This document shows, piece after piece, positions 8,091 through 16,188 of a stretch of DNA of 64,000 nucleotides (the first letter of the stretch is position 1; each line of letters begins with the position of its first letter). Source of the stretch: Ostreococcus lucimarinus CCE9901. Lineage: Eukaryota > Chlorophyta > Mamiellophyceae > Mamiellales > Bathycoccaceae. The DNA is taken from NCBI RefSeq assembly GCF_000092065.1, contig NC_009361.1:496001-560000 (forward strand), in the 5' to 3' direction. The notes below the pieces were generated by a model. That model made no database searches and had not been told where the DNA came from. It worked only from the letters and a program-made list of their open reading frames with translations. A program made the translations under genes and the position numbers.

Positions 8091-9813
8091 TCACGGTTGA
8101 GCGACGGGAGCGGTCGGCGGCGCGCCGCTCTCGTCTTCTTCGTGAGGCTTCCAAATGATGTGCCCGGTCATGCGACGGCGACGGCGACGGATTTGGTACA
8201 CTGCGCAGACGACGACGACGCCGACGAAGCAAAACGTCACGGCGAGCACGGCTGCGATGGTCGATCGATCGGCGCGTTTGAACCCGCGATCGTCGACGAC
8301 GTTCGCGAGGATATCGCACGCATCGCCGGAGAATCCGTCCTCACACACACAAGAAAACGACATCGCGATCTCGTCGTACACGCATTCGCCCGCGCGAGAG
8401 CAGTTTGACGAGAACGCGTCGTCGAGCCCGGGGCATCGCGTCGAGCAGTTCGTCCCCGGCGACGCGAATCCCGGAGCGCATCGACGGCATCGCGTCTTTG
8501 GTCGGCACTCGTACACTTCGGCGCCGACGCGAACGTCCGGTTCGTCGTACATTTTCTTCAAAAGCTTGTTGCCGTCGAGCAAGTTCATCACGATGGTCGG
8601 AATCGAAATGGAATCGGGCGGATGGGAACCGACCCAGTTGACCGCGGCGAGCGGCTCGAACTCGGTATCGATGATGACAGCCGCAACAGCGCCAGCTTTT
8701 TGACACGCGAGCGTTTTTTGTGAGAAGAAGCAACCACCTCGACTCGTCACACACACCGCCCCTCGCAAATCGGCGGCGTTGAGCATCGTCCCGCACGCCT
8801 CGTGATCAAACGGTGCGTTCGTGCGATTTGGAACCATCTGCGCTAGTAACCATGGCTCTGATGTGAGTGTTGCGTTCAAAAATCCATCCGTCGTGAACCA
8901 GCCCGTCGAAAAGTTGCCGAGAAATTTCCGCGCGTCGCCGGCGAGAAGAAAGTACTCGTCGTCAAACGCAACCGGCGTCGACATCGCGACCACCGCGCGT
9001 CCAGACACCGGCCCAGTACCCGTGCGCTCGGCCCCACGTCCTTGAAACGCATCGCCCGAATGTTGTTCGCCCAGGTAGCACGAGTTTGTATCGTTTCCGC
9101 ACGCGCCGTAATCCGGTTCGGCGACGAACGGCTCTCGTCTCGTGTACGTCTCATTCTCCGATCGTACCGTCACCGAAAGCGTACCATCGTCGAACTCACA
9201 GCCGTTGAAGTCCGAGAATCGCGCCAACCGCGACCCGAACAAGCGATGCGAGATTTCAAATCCCGATCGTAAACTGCCGCTGATCACGACGATTTGCAGG
9301 TACCAAACGCCGACGTCGATCGCGTCGACGTCGATGTTCAAGCTGTCTTCGTGCGGAAACAGTCCGAACGAAAGCGAATCGTTCGCATACACCCCTAACA
9401 TCTCAGGGTGTTCGAGCGCACCTCGGTGTAAGATGAATCTCGCCTCGTCATCCTCGTCCACGTACGCCGCCGCGTCGCCGTCGGATCGTCTCGCGTCGTT
9501 TCGGCTCTCGTCCGCGCCCTTCCTAAAACTAATCTCCACATCCATCGGTTCGCACGTCACCTCGAACGAAAACATCGCGTACGTCCCCGCCAGCATCGCC
9601 GGTCCCGCGTATCGCGTCACCGCGTTCTCCACCAGCGGTACGACGTTCTCCCGATTCTCGCTCGCCCGCGCTGCTCGAGCGCCGCGTCGCCGTCAGTCGC
9701 CGCGCTTCACCCCTTCGCTTCGACGCACCACCGATCGCGAGTCCCGACGCCATCGCGATCGCCAGTAATTTTACGCGTTCCGCTCGCCATCGCCGCGTCG
9801 TTCGTCGCGTCAT
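8091..9813 (-). CDS. Type I membrane protein with PA domain and EGF-like module, two exons
   Basis: I infer two exons: 9711-9813 and 8091-9670, joined across a 40-nt intron, giving 560 residues. The large frame alone has no upstream ATG and no signal peptide. Splicing adds MTRRTTRRWRAERVKLLAIA and a hydrophobic signal segment in phase. The N-terminal third may be a beta-sandwich (GVWYLQIVV resembles pre-peptidase C-terminal domains). A protease-associated domain spans roughly 270-400 (AACQKAG-like core LACQKAGAVAAVIIDTEFEP). A Cys-rich EGF-like module (CSRAGECVYDEIAMSFSCVC) and one membrane helix near 490-510 follow, then a basic cytosolic tail. Plant vacuolar sorting receptors also combine PA and EGF, but in a different order. 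Ligand and role are unknown. Confidence 0.72.
9671..9710 (-). other. Inferred 40-nt intron in the PA/EGF gene
   Basis: Read on the minus strand it begins GTGAAG and ends GCAG, with GACTGACGG 28-36 bases into its 3' part. Exon 1 ends in phase 1 and exon 2 supplies two bases, so the frame is kept. The splice joins a signal peptide to a frame that otherwise lacks an ATG. Not confirmed by transcript data. Confidence 0.65.
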
Positions 9814-9943
9814 CGCGCGCCGTCGAGAAGTGTCGCGCGCGCGCCGCCGCCGCGAAGCCACCAGCCCGTGTGTTCCGCGTAATCGTCATCGTCATCGCAT
9901 CTTCGTCCGCGTCCGCGACACGCGCGCGCGCGCCGAGCCGACC

Positions 9944-12900
9944 ATGACGGCGCGAGACGGCGGAAGCAGTAACTCGGGCGTGTTGCGCCCCGCGCGCGCC
10001 GACGCGCGCGACGCGCGCGCGAAGAGAGACGTCGAGCGGCCAAACTTTAAGTGGGTGTTGAACGCCGACGCGCGCGAACGACGCGCGGCGTCGAACGGCG
10101 ACGCGACGACGACGACGATGATGACTGACGGATGGTGCGCGCGCAGTGGAGTGTGGGAGACGGAATACACGGAAAACGCCGAGGCGTTCGTCGACGCCGT
10201 CGGCGTGGCGCTGACGCGAAGATTCGCGGGACGAATCGACTTGAAGGAACTGCGACACGTCGCGCACGAAGACGATCGGTTGGAGGACACGACGGTGAGT
10301 GGAAACGTCGCGATGACGAACGTGAGCGCGATCGACGCGTGGACGGAGATTGTGAACAGCGACGGGTCGACGATGCGGACGCGGGCGAGGTGGGACGGCG
10401 ACGTGTGGGTGGAGACGGACGACTGCTTGTTGATGGAAACGAGACGATGGATGGAGAAGACGTCGATGATCGTGGCGAGAACGGTGACGGCGAGCGATGG
10501 AACGTTGGTGACGATGAAACAGTTCTTCAGACGCTTCGTGAAGGATGCGAGCGTGGCGGCTAACGCGGCGGCGGCGATCGGCGCGGCGAACGCGGCGGCG
10601 GACGCGGCGAAGATTGCAGAACAAGACGACAAGGCGAGCGACGCCGACGACGCGAGTATGTTCGCCGAGGCGATCGATTTCGGGTCGAGAATGTTTTCTG
10701 GACTCGGCTTCGGCGCTGGCTCGCCGAGAGCGGCGCAGTTGGAGATGGTGGATATCGTAAAGATGTTCAAGCTGCCCGCCGATACGGAGCTCTTGGCGAC
10801 GTTTGAGTGCTCGATCGTCACGCCGTCGACTTCGGCGGCTTCGTTGGCGAGTAAAGGTGATAAGGGAACATTGTACGTCGTCAAGTACGCGTTCTTATTT
10901 GTGAGCGACGACAAGAACAGTCAGGTGAAGTGGATCGCGGACGCCATGGCGATTCAAGAGTTGACCGTCGAGGGCGTGAATTCGATTTCGATGGAAACCG
11001 CAGATGGGTCGAAGATAAAGCTCAACGGCATGAAGCGACGCGACGATGCGTTCGATAGCATGATCGCTATGCTCGAGTCGATGCCGAACAGCGAAGAACC
11101 GTCACCCGCCATGGATGCGCGCCCGTGCGGCCCGCCGCTGAAGTTCGGGTTCCGGGCAGAATCGTACGTCTTCTTGCATCTCATCGACGTATCAGTCGAA
11201 GGCGCCGCGTCCAAGATGGCGGGCACACCCGTGACAACGATCACTTTCGGCGAAACGAGTAACACGGTGCACTCAAAGTCGCCGGTGCCGACAGGCTTTG
11301 GCGGTATTTGCGCGAACATCGGACAAACTCTCGCCTTGTCTATGGCGTCGCTGAACGAATTCGACGGCGAGCACGTGTCCATCTTGGTACGCGATGATAG
11401 AGGTGAAGAAGTCGGAGAAGCAATGCTTCCAGTTGCCGCTTTGCCACACGGCAGTGATGGGCGCGCCCACGTTCGCAGTGCGCCGTTCATCGTGCATTTG
11501 AGTGTTCCGCGCGTCAAGGTCGAAGCCGGCGCCGTCGGTTTACGTACAAAGCCTGTATCAAAGAACGCCGCGCGAGGCGTTGGTTCGCTAAACATCGCGG
11601 CTTGGATAGGATCATCGGCAGAAGCGATCGGTATGGGCGTAAGGAATGACGGCGAAGAAGGAACTATCGCGACGAAGGCCACGGTGCGAGTGACTCCAGC
11701 GTCGAGCGCGATCACCGTCGTCGCTCGCTCGGTGCGAGGCTTGCCACACGTTGAAGGTGAATCCATCCGTTGTATACTCACGTATGGTTCGCAGCGCGCC
11801 GAAACAAGTTCGACGAACTTCAGTATGGCAGACGATATGAAGTTCTCCTTCGGCGAGGCTTCGTTCAATGCAGAGGCTCCGTGCACTGGCGCGATTCGCG
11901 TCGACATCGTTACGACCGAAACCGGAAACTTGCTCGGGACCACCGAACTCGACGTTATGAAGCTGCCGAGACGTAAGACGGATAGGCACGGTAATGTAGC
12001 CGCAGCGCCATCTGGTCGCTATCACAAACTCTACTCGGGAGATGAGGGTGACGACGAAGATGTGGGATTTGTGTTCCTTCAGGCGTACGTCGATCCAGCG
12101 GTGACGTATTCGCAGTCACAGAAACCTGTGCTAGGAGAGCTGTCCATCAAGGTGCTCAAACTAAATGGTCTTCCTGAAAGCTGCGCGCCGGCGCTCATCG
12201 CAAATGTCGGCGACGCGTGGGCGCTTTTGCCTGGGTTTGGCGGCGGCGGCCCTTCCGGTTGGAAGCGAGAACTGCACGCCGCCGTGCGCGATGCCGCCGA
12301 TCAATGCACGATTGGTATTTATAACCGAAACAAGTCAGATGAAATGTTGGGTAAGATTAAATTCTCGCCGTTTAGTCTTCCGGAACACGGGCGCGCGCTC
12401 GTATGCACGGTTCCTCTGACGACGCGAGACGTCTTCGGTTCGGGCGACGACAACGGCGAGGCTACGGTTCGGTTGCAGTTCAAGCAAAAAGTGAGCAACA
12501 CCGCGTTGTTCTTTCATTATTGCACACCGATGCTACCGATGAGTGCGTATCGTTACGGAGATATGGATGAGATTATGCGAGATTTGGACATTATAAACTA
12601 CGAGCATCTCGTGACCGGTCGCGACGCTTTGCCCGAACCCCTAGTGCGATCGATTTTGGATGTGAGCGATACTGATCCGTCCATCGCGACGACGCGACGC
12701 ACAAAAGCGAGCGCGATGCGTCTCGCCGCGACGCTGGAGTCGTTCGGTGACGTGCTCAAGCCTCTCACGCAGGCAGTGACGTGGGAAAAGCCGATGTACA
12801 CCGCCGCGCTCCATATTTCAATCTTCATGTGCCTGTGGTTACCGCGACTGACATTCGTGGGCTACTTCGCATTCATCGCGTGGTACATTTCGCTGCGAAA

Positions 12901-13345
12901 TAAACCGCGCGTCTTCACCGCTTTGGGGGAGGACAAGAGCAAGTTGGCTGGTTCTGTCAACGTCTCAAAGGCACCACCCGGGAGTACGTTGTCGCCGCTC
13001 TCATCTCTCGTTCGCGAATCGTACGGCGTCGCCGCGAGAGCGACACCTTCGAACGACGCGTACGACGCTGTTGTGCAGATTAGCTTTTGGTGTCAAGCAC
13101 AAGTGGAATTCCTGCGCGCGCCGTTGGAGAAGTTCAACGCGATTTTGACTTGGGAGGACGAGAGCGAGAGCGCAAAGTACCAAACGCTCTTCTTGGGTGC
13201 CGCAGTCGGCTTCCTGTTTATCCCTTTCAGGTTCGTCGCGGCGGCTATTTTGTTCGTGTGTTTGCGACATCCATGGGCGGCTAAGCCTCCGTTACCACCG
13301 TATAAAGTCGCGTTAGCGCGAAGAAGCATCGCGCCGGCGGCTTAA
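9944..13345 (+). CDS. MCTP-like membrane protein: FABP-like barrel, GRAM, C2-like domains, PRT_C membrane region
   Basis: Start is the ATG at 9944 in a good context (GACCATGAC). Unspliced it has 1133 residues; removing a probable 96-nt intron (10051-10146) gives 1101. Domains in order, spliced numbering: a fatty-acid-binding-protein-like barrel near 34-165 (FNGVWETEYTENAEAFVDAV and RRFVKD-type end); a GRAM domain near 240-345 (VKMFKLPADTELL); C2-like regions near 370-470, 570-690 and 690-830; then a PRT_C-like MCTP tail with hairpin helices near 917-955 and 1050-1077. MCTP and GRAM proteins tether the ER to the plasma membrane and move lipid. The FABP call rests on pattern memory and is tentative. 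The tail and GRAM calls are firmer. Confidence 0.7.
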   Translation: MTARDGGSSNSGVLRPARADARDARAKRDVERPNFKWVLNADARERRAASNGDATTTTMMTDGWCARSGVWETEYTENAEAFVDAVGVALTRRFAGRIDLKELRHVAHEDDRLEDTTVSGNVAMTNVSAIDAWTEIVNSDGSTMRTRARWDGDVWVETDDCLLMETRRWMEKTSMIVARTVTASDGTLVTMKQFFRRFVKDASVAANAAAAIGAANAAADAAKIAEQDDKASDADDASMFAEAIDFGSRMFSGLGFGAGSPRAAQLEMVDIVKMFKLPADTELLATFECSIVTPSTSAASLASKGDKGTLYVVKYAFLFVSDDKNSQVKWIADAMAIQELTVEGVNSISMETADGSKIKLNGMKRRDDAFDSMIAMLESMPNSEEPSPAMDARPCGPPLKFGFRAESYVFLHLIDVSVEGAASKMAGTPVTTITFGETSNTVHSKSPVPTGFGGICANIGQTLALSMASLNEFDGEHVSILVRDDRGEEVGEAMLPVAALPHGSDGRAHVRSAPFIVHLSVPRVKVEAGAVGLRTKPVSKNAARGVGSLNIAAWIGSSAEAIGMGVRNDGEEGTIATKATVRVTPASSAITVVARSVRGLPHVEGESIRCILTYGSQRAETSSTNFSMADDMKFSFGEASFNAEAPCTGAIRVDIVTTETGNLLGTTELDVMKLPRRKTDRHGNVAAAPSGRYHKLYSGDEGDDEDVGFVFLQAYVDPAVTYSQSQKPVLGELSIKVLKLNGLPESCAPALIANVGDAWALLPGFGGGGPSGWKRELHAAVRDAADQCTIGIYNRNKSDEMLGKIKFSPFSLPEHGRALVCTVPLTTRDVFGSGDDNGEATVRLQFKQKVSNTALFFHYCTPMLPMSAYRYGDMDEIMRDLDIINYEHLVTGRDALPEPLVRSILDVSDTDPSIATTRRTKASAMRLAATLESFGDVLKPLTQAVTWEKPMYTAALHISIFMCLWLPRLTFVGYFAFIAWYISLRNKPRVFTALGEDKSKLAGSVNVSKAPPGSTLSPLSSLVRESYGVAARATPSNDAYDAVVQISFWCQAQVEFLRAPLEKFNAILTWEDESESAKYQTLFLGAAVGFLFIPFRFVAAAILFVCLRHPWAAKPPLPPYKVALARRSIAPAA
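10051..10146 (+). other. Candidate stop-free 96-nt intron in the MCTP-like gene
   Basis: It starts GTGGGTG after AACTTTAA and ends GCGCGCGCAG, with GACTGACGG 22-30 bases before the AG. Its length is a multiple of three and it has no in-frame stop, so the gene also reads as one ORF. Splicing turns the flanks into PNFNGVWETEY, which fits the beginning of a FABP-like barrel much better than the unspliced text. Confidence 0.6.
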
Positions 13346-13366
13346 TGTAAAAACGAAGTAAATTTA

Positions 13367-13810
13367 TTAAAACCTCGGTGGTGCGAGCTCTTTCATCATG
13401 CGAATCATCTTGGGCGTCATGTCATTCGGTTTGACGTGAATGAATGACATCATCTTCTCCCTGTCAGCTTCCATTCTTGCGATTCGGGCCGCACTGTCGA
13501 CCCAGAGGTGTTCCCACACGCTCATGTCCTTGTCGAGTCCAAGCTCAGAGAGCGTCTTGGAATCCTCGAGCTCGACTCCTCCCGGGGCGCCACCGCGCTT
13601 GAGCATCTCCACCCTCTCACCGAGTTCTGCTTGCACTTTAGCCTTGACATCCTTCACGGTTTCCTCGGGCGCACAAAACACTCGAACCGTCCTTGCGCGC
13701 TCCAACGGTTTTCGCTCTTGCTGAAAGTGCGTCAGATACGGGTGCTTCGAATCCTCCTCAGCGGGGAGCGCGCTCACCCGAATCTTCACTTTGCCGTCCT
13801 CGCGCGCCAT
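13367..13810 (-). CDS. Small protein with ubiquitin-like fold region, function unknown
   Basis: The protein has 147 residues. Residues 41-100 look ubiquitin-like: TVRVFCAPEETVKDVKAKV for the first strand and helix, then LEDSKTLSELGLDKDMSVW for the loop and last strand. There is no C-terminal di-glycine at that point. A further 45 charged and Met-rich residues follow and end PPRF, so it is not a conjugated modifier. I do not recognise the family. It converges on the MCTP-like gene with a 21-base gap and diverges from the gene at 13919. Confidence 0.6.
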   Translation of the reverse strand: MAREDGKVKIRVSALPAEEDSKHPYLTHFQQERKPLERARTVRVFCAPEETVKDVKAKVQAELGERVEMLKRGGAPGGVELEDSKTLSELGLDKDMSVWEHLWVDSAARIARMEADREKMMSFIHVKPNDMTPKMIRMMKELAPPRF

Positions 13811-13918
13811 GGCCGCGTGAAATCGATTTTTATGCGTCGTCGTGTGCGCTTTTCACGGCCAGTGCGCGCTGAAACGCTCGCGAAACGTCTCGATTGTAAC
13901 GAACCTCACCAACCAACA

Positions 13919-14980
13919 ATGTCACATCGAAAAGTCGTCACCGCACGCCGCACGACCGCGCGCACCGCGATGACCGCGCGCGACGGTTTCGCCACTCCAC
14001 CCGGCGAGCTCAACGGTGACTGGTGCGCGGACGTCGTCAGCTCTCCGAGCACGTCCAGCGTGCGCCGCGCGCGCGATGAATCGACGAAAACGCGCGAGCA
14101 GTGGTTTCAGACGTTCGAGCAAACATTCATCTTTCGCGAAGGATACGGCGTCGCGGACGCGTTCGATTTCGATGACGTGCTGTACTTCGTGCGCGACGAC
14201 GATGAGGTGTTCGTCCGGCGGTGGAGCGAAGGGATGGTGATCGATATCGACGATGCAGCGTTCGTGGACGTGGACTGGCGCGCGACGACAAAGTTGAACG
14301 CGTGCGCGCAGAGCGCGTACGAAGTAGTCATAGGACAGTTTAGCGCGAAGGATAGGAGCGATTTGATGACGACGGCGCGTGTAAGGGCGTATGCGTCGCC
14401 GTTTTACACCGAATTGAACGAGCTCGCGATGCCGACGAAGAATGTGGGTAGGTATCCACTGTTGTGCTTTACGTTTGACGACGCGTTGACGTTGGACGCG
14501 GCGCGAGGGAATACGGCGTACGTGACACTGAAACGCACGGTCGGGAACGCGAGAGTTAAATATAGCGCGACATCGGCGTCGACGTCTCCGAGCGCATCGT
14601 CGTCGGCGATGATGGAGATGGATGGCGAAGAAGGTGCGGATGTTGTGTTTTCCACGCACGCCGCGCTCTCGGACGAGACGCCGACAAAGCTCGGCAGAGC
14701 GTTACTCGAAACGGTGACCAAATCGCCCAAGCGCGGGCGATTGGCATTACCTTCGCCGAAGAGAATCATAGCAAGCCCCGTGCGAGCGGTGCGTAAATTA
14801 TTAGGAACCCCGAAGACGCCGAAGGGCGGCGGCTCGCACGATCCCAGATCCGGCGTCGAGCTCTACCCGGCGGGCGACGGCAAATTCGCCGTCCGCTCGC
14901 TCCTCGCGCCGTGCGCTGACATCGTGTACGAGATCGCTTCGACGAGAAACGGCGCCCCTTTCGGTTCGGTGTTCGCGTAG
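13919..14980 (+). CDS. Hypothetical protein, lineage-specific
   Basis: The protein has 353 residues from the ATG at 13919; the same frame runs further upstream but there lies antisense to the neighbouring gene. Residues 55-200 are mixed alpha/beta with FIFREGYGVADAFDFDDVLY and a run of acidic residues. Residues 225-300 are Ser/Pro-rich, with repeated SPK and TPK motifs (KSPKRGRLALPSPKR, TPKTPKG) that are good CDK-type phosphorylation sites. No transit peptide, membrane helix or known domain is visible. A nuclear or cell-cycle-regulated protein is a guess only. Confidence 0.6.
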   Translation: MSHRKVVTARRTTARTAMTARDGFATPPGELNGDWCADVVSSPSTSSVRRARDESTKTREQWFQTFEQTFIFREGYGVADAFDFDDVLYFVRDDDEVFVRRWSEGMVIDIDDAAFVDVDWRATTKLNACAQSAYEVVIGQFSAKDRSDLMTTARVRAYASPFYTELNELAMPTKNVGRYPLLCFTFDDALTLDAARGNTAYVTLKRTVGNARVKYSATSASTSPSASSSAMMEMDGEEGADVVFSTHAALSDETPTKLGRALLETVTKSPKRGRLALPSPKRIIASPVRAVRKLLGTPKTPKGGGSHDPRSGVELYPAGDGKFAVRSLLAPCADIVYEIASTRNGAPFGSVFA

Positions 14981-15063
14981 CGCACCAAAAATCACACCAA
15001 AAAGTCGAGTCAACTCAAAAACTGAAAAAGCGTCATAAACGCACGCCCGCGGACCGTTACGCG

Positions 15064-16110
15064 ATGTTCGGCCTCTCGCGTCCGCCGCCGCGCGCGAGCG
15101 CCCGAGCGCCTCCTCGCGCGTCGTTCGACTCGACGTTCGCGAAGGTGTTCGAGTCGCGCTGGCGTCGATCCGACATCTCGCGCGGCGCCTGGCGCTGGCG
15201 CGATGATTTGCGACTCGTCCTGTTGCGGCACGCGAAGTCGGATTGGTCCGACGACACGCTGCCCGATAAGCGACGCCCGCTCGCGGCGAAGGGCAGACGA
15301 CGCGCGATGCGGTGCGCGACGCGGTTGGACGAGCGCGCGTGGACGCCGGATTTGATACTGACGAGCGACGCGACGAGGTGCCTGGAAACGCTCGAGGCGA
15401 TGGGCGACGCGGTGGAGGCGTTTCGGACGGCGCCGGTGATATTAGTGCCGGACTTTTACGACAAGACGCACGGGGACGAAGGCGATGTGTCGCAGGCGAA
15501 GAGCGCCAAAGTGATCGGGAAACGCGTCGGAGTCGAGGTGGGACTGGGGACGATGCAACCGCGAACCGTGATGTGCGTGGGCCATAATTTCGGATTCGAG
15601 CTCGCCGCGCGCTCGTTTTGCGGGAGCGCGAACGTTGAATTGAAGACGGCGCACGCGGCTTTGCTCACGGCGAGAGGACCGGCGAGACGTGGAGAGCGAG
15701 CATTCAAGGTAATCGTCGCACCTTTGGACGACACTGCGCTCGCGTTTGAAGTGTGGAATCGCGAGCTACGAGGTTCGACGAGCGTGATGTTTTGCGTGTG
15801 CGACGTTGCGGTGTGCGCGGTTATCGACGATGCGCCGCCCGAACGCAATCATCACGATGATGCGTGGCAGCGCGCCTTTACCGACCACAAGTTTCGGCTC
15901 GAAGCGGTGTTGAATCCCGAAGAGCCGGAGAGCGCGTCGGAAATCATCAAACGCGTCGTCGAGCGTATGATTGAAGAGCTCATCGATAGCGATATGTCGT
16001 CGGAGGAAGTACTCGAGCGCGTCATCGCGCAAGCCGAAAGCGTCGAAGACGCTATGAGTCACCAATCGCGGGCGCTTGGAAGCGGCGATTTCGAAATCGA
16101 AGAGTGGTGA
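15064..16110 (+). CDS. SixA-like histidine phosphatase (phosphoglycerate mutase fold)
   Basis: The protein has 348 residues. After a basic 45-residue leader, RLVLLRHAKSDW carries the catalytic RHxK motif of SixA-type phosphohistidine phosphatases. LAAKGRRRA, LTSDATRCLET and the second catalytic histidine in VMCVGHNFGFE follow in the usual order. The core ends near residue 225. An extra 120 acidic residues (MIEELIDSDMSSEEVLERV) have no parallel I recognise. The leader suggests plastid or mitochondrial import. SixA proteins remove phosphate from histidine in bacteria; plant homologs exist, with unclear targets. Confidence 0.82.
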   Translation: MFGLSRPPPRASARAPPRASFDSTFAKVFESRWRRSDISRGAWRWRDDLRLVLLRHAKSDWSDDTLPDKRRPLAAKGRRRAMRCATRLDERAWTPDLILTSDATRCLETLEAMGDAVEAFRTAPVILVPDFYDKTHGDEGDVSQAKSAKVIGKRVGVEVGLGTMQPRTVMCVGHNFGFELAARSFCGSANVELKTAHAALLTARGPARRGERAFKVIVAPLDDTALAFEVWNRELRGSTSVMFCVCDVAVCAVIDDAPPERNHHDDAWQRAFTDHKFRLEAVLNPEEPESASEIIKRVVERMIEELIDSDMSSEEVLERVIAQAESVEDAMSHQSRALGSGDFEIEEW

Positions 16111-16188
16111 TCAAGTGCCGATTCTTTATTCTTTATTCTTTACAAATGCAACTCAAGCATCAAGCCATTCTTTATCAATCTTATACGT

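Noticed and set aside
8091-9632. PA/EGF gene starting at the GTG at 9632
   Set aside because: GTG is not a credible start here and leaves a type I membrane protein without a signal peptide; the spliced model is better.
15350-15380. ACTGACG in the SixA-like gene as an intron branch site
   Set aside because: It lies within LILTSDATRCLET, a conserved histidine-phosphatase block.
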